64,000 nt of DNA from the NCBI GenBank assembly GCA_963621965.1, contig CAVFGN010000002.1, positions 1-64,000 of the forward strand. The letters are read 5' to 3'. The stretch's first letter is position 1, and every line of letters begins with the position of its first letter. Shown here one piece after another: positions 26,823 through 36,853 of the stretch. Both the position numbers and the translations under genes were made by a program. The notes under the pieces are model-generated. The model had not been told where the DNA came from, ran no database searches, and worked only from the letters and a program-made list of their open reading frames with translations. The DNA is from JAEELC01 sp963621965 (GTDB lineage: Bacteria > Bacillota_I > Bacilli_A > Acholeplasmatales > Anaeroplasmataceae).

Positions 26823-29031
26823 GGCAAAAAACGGTTCTGAAGATTATTTAATTGATTGGTGTAATTATGTAATTTCATCTCTTGTTCACGAAAAAAACGA
26901 TTTAGTAAAAGCATATAATTATTATAACGGTATTCGTGATCATTATCAATACGAAAATCTTGAAAAAAACTATGGTGTTGGTAATCCAACATCTGTTGGA
27001 TTTACACCGTTGACACGAAGACATATTGAGGTGCTAGTAGGGGAATATTTAAATACTAAACCTTAGCCAAAAATATCTTGTAAAGATAGTCGTACACTCT
27101 CTAACATGTTTAGAGAAAAATAGTTACAGATAGCTAAAGAAACCAATGATTATATATCAAAGTTTTTAAACAACGCTATTTATTAGGCTTTAAATCCACC
27201 TCAATAGGGACAGTAGCCGACAAGTGATTCTGAAATAGAACTCGAATTAAAACAAATAAAAGAATCAGTAGAGAGAAATTTTATTTCTAATTATGAAATT
27301 GCAGCTCAAGATATTGTTGAGTATGTGATGCAAAATCGCGATATTGATTTTTCAAATAAGTTGGAACAATTACTTTTAGACCTTTTAATTTCTGGTCAAG
27401 CTTATTATAAAGTTGTTCCAACGTTATCACATTAGAACTTTCAAATAGAAGTTTGTGACCCATTAAATACGTGGATTGATAAAGACCCAAAGAGCCGTTA
27501 CATGAAACACGGATATAAGTCTGTTGTTAGAAAATGGATGTCTCCAGAAGAGGTTGAAATAAAATATGGTAAATTTTTATCAGCAGAAGATAGAAAATGT
27601 ATAAAAAATTTAAAATGTTTTTTGGATAACACTGATGAAAATTATGCGTTGATAACTGGACAAAGTTCAAGATGTGGTAGACAGATTCATACACCAGGTA
27701 TATGGGCAGATACAGAGATTCACCCATTTAATGATTTTGAAAGCGAGTATGATGATTTGATACCAATTTATGATGTTGAGTGGATTGATTCGAAGAAAAA
27801 AGATAAAGAGTTTATCGGATACTGTTATCATGTAACACGTATTGGTAACGATATTTATGTTTTTGATGAAGAAGATGTGTTAATGCCAAGAAGTATTGAT
27901 GCACCAAATCTCCCAAGATTAAGTATAAATGGTATTTGGTATACTAACGGTCATGGCGCACCATATTCTTTAATGTTAGCAACTGCAAACTTACAAGATA
28001 ATTATGATATGACAATTTACAAAAAAGATAATGCTATAGCGTTATCTGGTACAAAAGGTGCTATTGTAGATATGTCGGCTTTACCAGAATAGTTAGGTGG
28101 TAGCACAGAAGAGCGAATTATTAGATATCAGGGTTATCGAAAAGTTGGTTTAGCGTTAATTGATAGTGCACAAGAGGGAACATCCAATACACCAAATACA
28201 ATTTATAATGGCTATGATGATACACTAGATGTAAACACAATTTAGGCATATTAGTTATCGTTAAATATGATTGAGGACACGGTTAGTCAAATCACTGGTG
28301 TAACGCCAGAACGATTGGGTGGTGTTGTTCCAAGAGACGCTGTTGCAAATGTTGAAACTGGTATGTAGCAGTCGTTTATTATTACAAAACGATACTATTA
28401 GGCAATGGACACGCTTGTAAGGGAAATGTTACTAGATTGTGTTGATATGGCTAAGGCTGTTTATAAAGACGGTATCACTGGTCAAATTATTTTAGGAAAT
28501 ACAAAAAAAATTTTTACATTATTACCCGAATATTATTCGTTTACCTCGTATGATATAACTTTAGCAGATAGTGCTCAAATTATAAAAGAACAGGAACTTA
28601 TAAAGCAGATGGGTATGCAATATTTATCTTCTAATTTAATGGATCCTGAAATAATGCTAATTATTAATACATCAAAGAGTTTAACTGAAATGAAAGAGTT
28701 AGCATTAAAAGCAATTCGTGAGAAGAAAATTGAAAATAATCAAATTCAACAATTGCAACAACAGTTACAACAGGCTCAACAACAGTAGCAACAAATGCAA
28801 AAGCAATTAGAAGAAAGTACACGCAAAATAGCTCAACTTAATGAAAAGAAACTTAATATTGAACAGCAAAATAATCAGGCTGAACAAAGTATTAAGTGGG
28901 CTAAAGTTAAAGGGGATTTAGAAAATCGTGAACGTGAATTACAACTTATTCAAGAGCGTAATAAGTTAGAGGCTGCACAACTTTTTGATAATACTCCTCA
29001 AAATGACAAAATATCGAATGTTAAGATATGA
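26809..29031 (+). CDS. portal protein
   Basis: The 740-aa protein has many TAG codons. It follows TerL and has crAss portal features: a helical N-terminus (NYYNGIRDHYQYE), DPLNTWIDKDPKSRYM, a strand-rich core, SLNMIEDTVSQITGVTPERLGG, and a long C-terminal coiled coil rich in Gln (about residues 640-720). In that coil TAG appears inside QQAQQQ-TAG-QQMQ, good evidence for TAG = Gln. It forms the dodecameric ring at the capsid vertex for DNA entry and exit. It ends ATGA with the next gene. Confidence 0.85.
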
Positions 29032-29300
29032 AATCATCTCGTTAGTTTTTTAGAGATTTTTTTTCAGAGAACGGTAACGGATCCAGTAAACGATTAATTG
29101 GGTCTGTTACCATGGTTCTCGTTTTAGTTTGTACAATTATTTTGGTTTTTAAAGAGGGTTGTACAGATAATGTAGAATCTGTATTATAGACTTTAATTAT
29201 ATCGGCTTGTGGTTTATTAGGATTGTCTAGTATTACAAGTATTTGGAAACACGGTTCATCAACAATTAATGAGACTAAAAATGAAGGGAATAACAATTGA
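29028..29300 (+). CDS. small membrane protein, holin candidate
   Basis: The 90-aa product has TAG at codon 6 and again near the second membrane segment. A charged N-terminus is followed by two hydrophobic segments (GSVTMVLVLVCTIILVF and TLIISACGLLGLSSI) separated by a short acidic loop, and a polar C-terminus. Two helices, small size and charged ends fit a class-II holin, but it lies in the head module, so a virion membrane-contact role is also possible. Confidence 0.5.
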
Positions 29301-29943
29301 ATTGTTTCGAGTATCAAAAGAAGGTAAATATTTAGATTTAAAATTTAGTTGCCCGAGATATTACTATTTTGAATGTTTAACGCTATCCGTAGAAATATTA
29401 AACGGTATGCAGTTTAAGAATGAAAAATACGAACTCGGTGACTATTTATTTACAATACCTGTTGATGATGAAAATGGAGCTGAAACAGATCCAGTATAGT
29501 TTAATAAAACTAAAACGCAATATGTTGTTCGTATACCATTAGAAGACGCGTTGGATATAACAAATCCTGCAATTTATTACGGCGAATTTGAAGCAAAGTT
29601 TAATTATGACTGGTGGAAAAGTGAACACAAAGATGAAACGTTATTTTGCAGTTTAGATTACCCAGAAACATTAAACGCTTCTGCAACTACATCTGATGTC
29701 AATTTTGCATATCGATGTATGCTTGATGATCTAATACAAGACGCGAACATTTGTGGTTGCCCACAAGTTTCAGATGAAGCTGTTCGTAAATATTTAATTC
29801 TTTATGGACATCAAGCGTCATTGACTACTGGTGATATAGAAATTGCTAAATTATATTTCAAGTTATTGAATAATTGTTTTAATAAATGTGGTGCACCAGA
29901 AAGAATGGGTGAGCCTCATAAAGGTTGTGGTTGCGTGCGATGA
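29281..29943 (+). CDS. conserved crAss-like virion protein
   Basis: It encodes 220 aa from ATG 29281 (an upstream in-frame ATG at 29269 adds four residues). One TAG is present. It begins MKGITIELFRVSKEGKYLDL and has a beta-rich N-terminal half, then a Cys-rich end (CGAPERMGEPHKGCGCVR). I recognise the start from structural genes of crAss-like phages, without a defined function. It is coupled to genes on both sides by overlaps. Confidence 0.6.
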
Positions 29944-30665
29944 TTGATGTAAAGAAAACTATTTTAGAAACAATTAATGATAAGATAAACAGAATGCGTT
30001 TTTTAGGAGAAAATAATCCTAAAAAGTTAAAAACGTTGTTATATCTTATTGTTTTAGACGATATTTATGATTGGGGAAATTATATTGGTGAATCACAAGT
30101 ATTGTTAGATAAAATAAAAGAGTTACGTACAAATTTAATTTTATGTAACCCTGATTTTAAAATACAACGATCAGTGATTGATGGCTATTTTAGCACCAAT
30201 ACTCCACAGACCTCAATATACTATTCTGATCCAATCGAAGACGTTTATCAAATTGATAAAAAAATTGATCCTATCGATGCGGTAGATCCGTGGAAAGAGG
30301 ACGAAAGCTGTGAACAAAAAATTACATTTTTTGGTGGTCCAACAGACAAATATTCTGCAAATGCTGACGGTACACCTAAAATAAATTTAAATGATTTAAC
30401 TGTTTGTGAAAAGATGAATATATGGGTTAATCGTGAAACAGGTGTTGCATATTATTATGATGAAAAAGGTATACGTCACGAGATTAAAACAAATACTTCA
30501 AGTGTTGCTTGGAATAATGTTACTGGTAAACCAACAATATATACTGGTATTGAACACAAGGTTAAAACAGATAAAGATGTGTTTAATGTAAGTTTAAATC
30601 AAGAAGCAAACAACTCATCAGATGTTGATATTGCTGTTGAGAAAGATCTTGAATCAATAATATGA
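29940..30665 (+). CDS. virion protein of unknown function
   Basis: The 241-aa product, from the ATG overlapping the previous stop, has no TAG. The N-terminal part is helical (DVKKTILETINDKINRMRF), the middle acidic, and the C-terminal part beta-like with WVNRETGVAYYYDEKG, of the sort seen in fibre or baseplate proteins. It is coupled by ATGA to the Ig-like protein that follows and likely belongs to the same structure. Confidence 0.55.
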   Translation: MIDVKKTILETINDKINRMRFLGENNPKKLKTLLYLIVLDDIYDWGNYIGESQVLLDKIKELRTNLILCNPDFKIQRSVIDGYFSTNTPQTSIYYSDPIEDVYQIDKKIDPIDAVDPWKEDESCEQKITFFGGPTDKYSANADGTPKINLNDLTVCEKMNIWVNRETGVAYYYDEKGIRHEIKTNTSSVAWNNVTGKPTIYTGIEHKVKTDKDVFNVSLNQEANNSSDVDIAVEKDLESII

Positions 30666-32452
30666 GCGAATTAACAGAAAAATTAGTTACTGCTGAATTT
30701 TTAAAGCAATTTGGTGACAAGTGCAAACAAATATTCAGTCAAGCACCTATTTGTGGCGATGGAAATGTGCTATAGCTACCAGAAGTTGATTTAGACAACT
30801 GTGGAATATTTATTTAGTTTGAAGGATATAGAAGAACAGATAATAAATCAATTTTATTGTTTATTTAGTTTATTGACAACGCTTCTATTACTGGGTCTTG
30901 CATAAGTCTTGGTGATATAACCCCAACAACTATAAACTTTATAAAATGTTCTGATCCAAACGCGGTATTTGTTGAATTTAAAACAACAGATAATCCTGAA
31001 TAGTATAGTGTTTCTGCAAAGTATACATATTTTACTCGTGAAAGTGGTGATGATAATTGGTAGCAATAGTTTATAAAAGACGCTATAATAACCAGAGATG
31101 TTGATGATTATACTGTTGACAATTATTATCATTTAGATCCAAGTCTTGTTAGTGGTTCTATTGGAACAATTAAAGTTCTTGGATCTAAAGAATTTACAAT
31201 ACTTGATAAAGACGGAGATGAAATAACTTATCCAACATATACTTATTTTGATAGTATAAGTTCAGCAAGTACAGCAGATAAATTTTCAACTGAAAAAACT
31301 ATTACATATGGCACAACCTCTGATGATGTTAAAACCGATTTCAGCGATAATACCATTAGTTTACCATTACCGTCAAAAGTAAAATTATCAATTGAAGGTA
31401 CTAATATTGATACTAAAGGAACATATGTTTCTTTAAAAATAGTTGATGGTGATATTGTTGCAACGTAGGAAAATTCAATACAGGTTGCTAATCAAACTAA
31501 CATTGGTGGAATAAAGGTTTACAGTGATAGTGGTTCTAGCGGTAATCAGTAGTACGTATATTTAAACAAAAATAATTTTGCTTACGTAAATGTTCCAAGT
31601 TCAATTTAGGCAGATTTATCAAAAAAAGAAGCTTCAAATAATACAGGACTAATTTTTTAGCATATTGGAATAACTACTGATAATTTAGTAAACGGTTATT
31701 TTTATAAGAGTACTAATTTCAACAGCAACTATACATATAGTTTTGATTCATACAATAGTATATACTCAATTAGTGCCAAACTATCAAATAGCATATCGTT
31801 AAAAATTGAGAGTGGTGATATAAGTGTTCCTACAGACTTTAAATATTTTAAGTTATGGGTTGATCCAACAGATGTACAAAATAATGGTGATATAAAGAAT
31901 TTTTTGTTAGTTGGATATAATACTACTGGTAACAAAACATATAACACGTTGAATGTTGAAAGTTTAGCGTCTTTAGGTATAGAAATAGAATCTGCTGCAA
32001 AAAATCTACAGTTTAAAAAAAGCAGTGAATATATAACATTTAACAATATTTCGTATTACAATCCGCTTACTCTTACAAAAGATATTGAAAAATACAATTG
32101 GTAGCAGTAGGACACATAGCCAGCGGTTGTAGCAACAAATGAAGATTTTTATTTAATTACAAATTCAGATATTGATAATATAATAAATCCAGTTCAATCT
32201 GTATCATTAGATAAAGAATCTGCTGTTGTAACACCAAGTTCACCATAGACATTAACAGCAACAGTATCTCCAGATGGAGCAAATACTGCTGTAACTTGGT
32301 CTGTAGATAACAACAACGTTTTGCTTAGTTCTACAACTGGAAAAACTATTACAGTTACATATAAATATACTGGACAATCGATAATAACTGTAACAACAGA
32401 TTACGAAAATAAAAAAGCAACTTGTACTATTGATTCAAAAGAAAATGCGTAA
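30662..32452 (+). CDS. beta-rich virion protein with C-terminal Big2 Ig-like domain
   Basis: The 596-aa product has more than ten TAG codons. Most of it is beta-rich and Ser/Thr/Asp-rich. The last 90 residues (from about 510) match a Big_2 bacterial Ig-like domain: VQSVSLDKESAVVTPSSPQ, then LTATVSPDGANTAVTWSVD, and YTGQSIITVTTDY. Such domains decorate tail fibres and capsids and bind carbohydrate weakly. It overlaps the next gene by 8 nt. Confidence 0.7.
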
Positions 32453-32843
32453 ATTATTAGATTATAACGGACTTGCTTATTTTTATAAAAAATTAAAGAT
32501 GGCTCTTGTTACGTGGGCTGATTTTACATTATATAAAAATGAAGCAGAGTAGGCGTTTTAGCGTAAATGTTTTTATGTGACAAAAAAAGAGGTTTCGTCA
32601 AATGAAACACTTATTTTTTCAGATAATGGTGCAGTGAGTGAAACAACGTATAGAATAAAAAATGTTTCTAGCACGAGCGTTACAGTCACATTTGCTTCAC
32701 CTACAGGATATACGCTTGTAGATATGGTTGGTTAGCCGTCGGTTGATATTCCTGCTGGTAAATATTGTGAAGTTGTTGTAACACAATGGGACGATTCTAT
32801 TATGACATATAATTTAGGGGTACAAGATGACGGAGATTAGTAA
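32445..32843 (+). CDS. tail-fibre/baseplate-type small protein
   Basis: The 132-aa product has four TAG codons, the last directly before the TAA stop. It starts MRKLLDYNGLAYFYKKLK, the 'LDYxGLxxFxxKLK' helix typical of the N-terminal anchor of gut-phage fibre proteins. The rest is beta-rich (VSSTSVTVTFASPTGYTL). It may attach another fibre to the virion. Confidence 0.55.
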
Positions 32844-33132
32844 TAAATTTCTTAAGTTGTTTGCAAAGCAACTTCGTGATACGGCAGATTAGATTGAAAG
32901 CGGAAATTCAAATATGACGCAAGATGAGTTAGAAACAGCTATTGCAACTTTGTAGAATGCTGCAAACAAATAGAAAAGGCTTAGTAAAGCGCAATCTGCA
33001 GATTATTTAAAGGTTAGTATTAGAACATTTGATAATTATATAAGGTCTGGTAAAATACCAAAAGGTATTAAACAAGTTGGGTTTAAAGAACTTTTCTGGG
33101 AACAAAAAGACCTTGATGATTTTAAAGGCTGA
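32827..33132 (+). CDS. helix-turn-helix DNA-binding protein
   Basis: The 101-aa product has three TAG codons. The C-terminal half, RLSKAQSADYLKVSIRTFD then NYIRSGKIPKGIK and FWEQKDLDDF, is like excisionase or MerR-type winged helices (helix, turn, recognition helix YLKVSIRTFDNYI). It could be a transcription regulator of the late units. It is the last gene before a terminator and overlaps the gene before it. Confidence 0.65.
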
Positions 33133-33158
33133 GTATTTTTACTCAGCCTTTTCTATTT
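33124..33158 (+). terminator. rho-independent terminator
   Basis: A perfect 12-bp stem AAAGGCTGAGTA/TACTCAGCCTTT with loop TTTT is followed by TCTATTTT. It overlaps the last codons of the HTH gene and ends the terminase-portal unit. Confidence 0.9.
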
Positions 33159-33217
33159 TAGAAGAAAAACATTTCTTTAATAAAATTAACATTTATTAAA
33201 ACTTTTCCATTGTTAGT

Positions 33218-33242
33218 GTTTTTGATGAGATTTGTGTATAAT
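33218..33242 (+). promoter_or_regulatory. candidate promoter (GTTTTTGAT...TGTGTATAAT)
   Basis: TATAAT at 33237-33242 is preceded by TGTG and, six bases before that, TTTTTGAT. The same composite with one base more of spacing is at 17254-17279. It lies 45 nt before the ATG at 33287 and after a terminator, as expected for a promoter. Confidence 0.4.
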
Positions 33243-33286
33243 AGTATAACGGGGCTCCAAATATTGTTTAATTTAAATTTTATTTT

Positions 33287-34153
33287 ATGGCAGAAGAATC
33301 AAAAACATATGTATTCGGTAATGGAGAATCATCTTCGTTAGCGGCATTAGCACCATTGTTGTCTAATGCAGGAATGTCGCCAGCACTTATGGCTTCTATG
33401 ATGAACGGCGGTTTTGGTGGTGGTCAAGGCGCGTGGTGGATTATAATCTTTATAATTGCTCTTATGGGTCGTGGTTGGGGTAATGGTTAGCAAGGTAATA
33501 CTGATGCTATTTTATCAGCGTTAAATAATGATACTGGCAGGGATATGTTATTATCTGCAATCACTGGTAATTCTAACGCATTATCTCAATTATCTACCAC
33601 AATTGGTTGTGATGTAAATGCTTTATAGTCAGCAATTAACTCTGTATCATTTGCTGTTCAATCCGTTGGTAATCAGGTTGGTATGAGTGGGTAGCAAATT
33701 ATCAATTCAATTCAAGCTGGTGATAGTGCGTTAGCAAGTCAATTAGCACAGTGTTGCTGTGATAACAGATTGTTAACTACACAGTAGGGTTATGAAAGTC
33801 GTATTGCAACTATTGAGCAAACTAATACATTAGGAAGTAAATTAGATTAGCAAACTACTTTTTTAAGTGATAAATTTTGTGATTTAGAGAAACGAGAAAT
33901 GTAGAGTAAAATTGATGCACTTCAAGAGGAGCGTTCAACACTTCTTAGTCAAATTTCAAACGCAAATCAGACTGCTGCAATTTAGAGTTATGTAGCTAAT
34001 GTAATTAATCCACTTATTACAGATGTTGCTGCAATTAAAGCGGCACAACCAAATACTGTTACAGTTTAGTATCCAAATTTAACCGCTATACCAACAAGTT
34101 AGTTGTATGGTTATGGATATTATCCTTATACTAATGGATCTTATTGGGGGTAA
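33287..34153 (+). CDS. conserved gut-phage protein with N-terminal membrane segment and CCCDNR motif
   Basis: The 288-aa product has several TAG codons. Residues about 38-62 hold a Gly/Trp-rich hydrophobic segment (WWIIIFIIALMGRGWGNG). A helical region follows with AQCCCDNRLLTTQ, then long Gln-rich helices and a C-terminal Tyr-rich tail. I recognise the CCCDNR type from proteins common in Bacteroidota gut phages and crAss-like phages; the role is not known to me. It heads the unit after a candidate promoter. Confidence 0.65.
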
Positions 34154-34154
34154 T

Positions 34155-34481
34155 ATGACACCGTATCAATATATTAACAAGCGTGGGATTCCAACAATTA
34201 AATCTACATCGGTTACAATTGGAACGGATGCTGTCACATTTAATTTTAATGCAGACACATCTTATGGGAATCCGTTTAGAGGGTTATTACTAGTTTATTT
34301 AGCAAACACAATAACCTCTGGTACTACTACAACACTACCAATTAAATTTTCATCGACCGCTGGTACGAAAAATGTTACAACAAATAGTGGCGCAAACTGG
34401 ACTGTTGCTGATGTTGGTGGTGAAGGTGTTTATTTATTTTATTATGATAGAATAGCAGACGTGTTACAAATAATTAATTAA
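34155..34481 (+). CDS. small beta-rich protein
   Basis: The 108-aa product has no TAG. It is beta-rich and Thr/Asn-rich (SVTIGTDAVTFNFN), of the type of phage decoration or fibre-head proteins. It follows the CCCDNR protein by one nucleotide and precedes a conserved accessory cluster. The function is unknown. Confidence 0.6.
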   Translation: MTPYQYINKRGIPTIKSTSVTIGTDAVTFNFNADTSYGNPFRGLLLVYLANTITSGTTTTLPIKFSSTAGTKNVTTNSGANWTVADVGGEGVYLFYYDRIADVLQIIN

Positions 34482-34485
34482 AATT

Positions 34486-34998
34486 ATGTTTCAATCACTC
34501 AGACAGAATAGTCAGATTTATATATTTCATAAATCTGATACACCTACATTAGAGATGGGATATGTTACAAATGCTCCGTTGTTAAAACCAAAATATTAGG
34601 TTTCTCCAATGTTGGGTTAGGCATAGGAGATGGTTGTTGATTTAGCAGTAAAAGTAAACAATCAAATTGTAAATTATAATAATCTTCCGGCACAATTAGA
34701 TATAGCAGATTCGTTTAATAATGGAGAATCACTTGTTATTTCTGATAGCAGGGATGCAATGAACGCAGAAGTAATGAGTTATAAACAAAAAAGTATAGAC
34801 ACTTTAAATAGTGTTGATTTACACAAATAGATTATCGTGGGGTGCGATGATATTTTAAACAAATTAAATCCAGAGTATGCTGAAAAAAAGTAGTAGTAGG
34901 ATGAGATTAGTACATTAAAAAATCAGATGACAGATATTCAAACAAATCTGGCTACTCTGACTGAATTTATTAACAAATTAAAGGAGACTGAAAAATGA
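34486..34998 (+). CDS. conserved gut-phage protein (LRQNSQIYIFHK / NPEYAEK type)
   Basis: The 170-aa product has TAG at several sites including three in a row (EKKQQQDE). It begins MFQSLRQNSQIYIFHKSD, has MVVDLAVKVNNQIV, then DSRDAMNAEV, LNPEYAEK and a C-terminal coiled coil. This order is conserved in a family I know from Bacteroidota phages, without function. It is coupled by ATGA to the 56-aa protein. Confidence 0.65.
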
Positions 34999-35165
34999 GT
35001 AGAATGTGGGAATTAATTGAAGATCGTGATAACGATTTTCGTAGTAAATATGGCAGAAAAGGTAAAGATTATGAAGATGGCTTTGAATGTGGTTATGAAA
35101 AAGGATATCGTGAAGCAATGAAAGAAGCAAAGTCATATTATGGTGAAAGACATAGTAGAATATGA
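34995..35165 (+). CDS. 56-aa conserved phage protein
   Basis: The product is charged, with KDYEDGFECGYEKGYREAMK, a Tyr/Gly-rich helix seen in small proteins of gut phages next to the families on either side here. No TAG. It overlaps both neighbours by 4 nt. Confidence 0.6.
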   Translation: MSRMWELIEDRDNDFRSKYGRKGKDYEDGFECGYEKGYREAMKEAKSYYGERHSRI

Positions 35166-35563
35166 GATTAGACATAAAAGATAAATTTCCAGACGGAATG
35201 GAAACATATTTAAGTTTTAATGGATGGCATTTTAATAAAAAAATGTGTGAATGGGCAGTTTCCAGAATGTATAAATATGAAGATAATACAAGAAAATATT
35301 TAGATCCAATTACAAAAGAAGATTTAAAGTTATTATTTGATACAGAAAAAATTAAGATTCCTGTTGATTATGATGCCGTGTATATTGCAAATATGTGTAA
35401 AGCAGATTTTCTTGGTAGTTCTATTTAGAATGAATCATCTTTGGCAAAATATGTGTTTGATGTTATAAATGACGACGATGCATACGACGGTTTACCGTTT
35501 ACTCGTTTTTATGCAGATTGTATTGGTGCAGGAACTTCTATTCCGTGGGAGGATTTAATATGA
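35162..35563 (+). CDS. conserved phage protein (DUF7841-like)
   Basis: The 133-aa product has one TAG. It starts MRLDIKDKFPDGMETYLSFN and contains CEWAVSRMYK, VDYDAVYIANMCKADF and a C-terminal FTRFYADCIGAGTSIPW. I recognise it as a small conserved gut-phage family of unknown function. It is coupled by overlap to the metallopeptidase-like gene after it. Confidence 0.6.
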
Positions 35564-35970
35564 TTGAACACACAATTTATTTAGATGAATATGACTGGTT
35601 AATTAAAGTGTTTTATATAGTATCTAATTATAATTCTGTAAAAATTCTTTCTGAATTAGATAGTATTGATTGTGAACCAGAGGCTTTTTATAAAGCTGCT
35701 GAAATGCTTGAGTGTGAGGAATTGAATTCTGGTTTTACTTATACAGATACACAGTTACACGTTACATTTATAATAATTGGTAAATGTACTTCATGTGCAG
35801 AATTTTTAAGTACCTTTGTTCACGAATTAGGACACACTTCTTCACATTTATGCGAATTTTATAATATAAATCTTCATTCAGAAACCACACAATATTTGTC
35901 TGGAGATATTGCAAAGAGTTTATATAAAAGTGCAAAATTGTTTTTATGCGATAAGTGTTCAGACTTATAA
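35560..35970 (+). CDS. putative HExxH metallopeptidase
   Basis: The 136-aa product, from the ATG overlapping the previous stop, has no TAG. FVHELGHTSSH gives His 88, Glu 89 and His 92 of a gluzincin-like site, with Glu 108 (HSETTQY) a possible third ligand. No propeptide or membrane segment. It could process virion proteins or act on a host target; the sequence does not say which. It ends the cluster of conserved small proteins and is followed by a terminator. Confidence 0.7.
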   Translation: MIEHTIYLDEYDWLIKVFYIVSNYNSVKILSELDSIDCEPEAFYKAAEMLECEELNSGFTYTDTQLHVTFIIIGKCTSCAEFLSTFVHELGHTSSHLCEFYNINLHSETTQYLSGDIAKSLYKSAKLFLCDKCSDL

Positions 35971-35981
35971 AAACGGCTTTT

Positions 35982-36025
35982 TAAATAAAAGGGAGTGGTG
36001 CAACCACTTCCTTTTATTTTTTTAT
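35982..36025 (+). terminator. rho-independent terminator
   Basis: AATAAAAGGGAGTGGT pairs with ACCACTTCCTTTTATT (one mismatch) around TGCA and runs into a T-rich tract. Confidence 0.88.
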
Positions 36026-36142
36026 TAAAAGTCATATTTTTTATAACATTTTAAAAGTGCGTGTAAATTTTATTTAAATACGCTAATAATAATAACAATT
36101 CTTTTTATTTAAAAAGATAAACGGTATTATTGTTCTGTTTAT

Positions 36143-36168
36143 TAGGTATTGTGGACAAATAGGTATTG
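36143..36168 (+). promoter_or_regulatory. 9-nt direct repeat TAGGTATTG, possible operator
   Basis: TAGGTATTG occurs at 36143-36151 and 36160-36168 (period 17 nt) in the 170-nt gap before the GAF-like protein gene. Spacing of about one and a half helical turns could serve a bound regulator. The rest of the gap (36026-36195) is AT-rich with no gene. Confidence 0.3.
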
Positions 36169-36195
36169 ATTACTTTTATTGTTTAATTTAATTAA

Positions 36196-36852
36196 ATGCG
36201 TCAAGAAATTTTAGATTAGTTTATGTAGCTTCTAGATCAATATGGTGTTCTAGGGGCTGTTGTTGTTGCATTAGGTGTGCTTGTTTTTAAATATGCAGAT
36301 TAGCTTATTAAAATTTCTGCGGCTAATCTTGCAGAGGGTAAAAAAACATTTGCGTTTGGTGCGCGAAAAGTACGAAAGGATAGTGCTTTTAAGGTAAATC
36401 GCTTATTAACTGAATTGCTGCAAAAAACTTCAGCAGATCGTGTTGCACTGTTTGAATATCATAATGGTGGATATAATTTAACAGGAATGCCATTCTTGCA
36501 TTTTTCATTATCAATTTGTCGAAACAATTATGGTGTTGACGATTTAAGTAAAGACTTTAATGATATTTTAGTTTCTGCTGTACCAGATTTTGTTAAAGAA
36601 TTAGATACGAGTGATATAATTTGTTAGAGCGTATAGCCACTAAAAACAACATTTCCACGACTTTATAAAGAGCTTGTAGAAGATGGGGTTAACCAAGTAG
36701 TTTTTTGTAATATTGAAGGTATTGATGATCCAGTTGGTATTTTAATGTTAACATTTAAAACAATGGATACAAATATTACTCATAAAATTAAGAAAGAAGT
36801 TTTCAAAAAAGCATAGAAGATTTCAACGTTGTTGGATTATAAAAAAATATAA
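36196..36852 (+). CDS. membrane-anchored GAF-like domain protein, holin candidate
   Basis: The 218-aa product has several TAG codons. Residues about 15-35 form one membrane helix (GVLGAVVVALGVLVFKY). The soluble part, from about residue 75, has ADRVALFEYHNGGYNL, then FHLHFSLS-like sequence and DGVNQVVFCNIEG and PVGILMLTF, resembling GAF-fold domains found in phage membrane proteins. It might sense a small molecule or serve in lysis. It directly precedes the giant tail fibre gene. Confidence 0.55.
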
Positions 36853-36853
36853 T

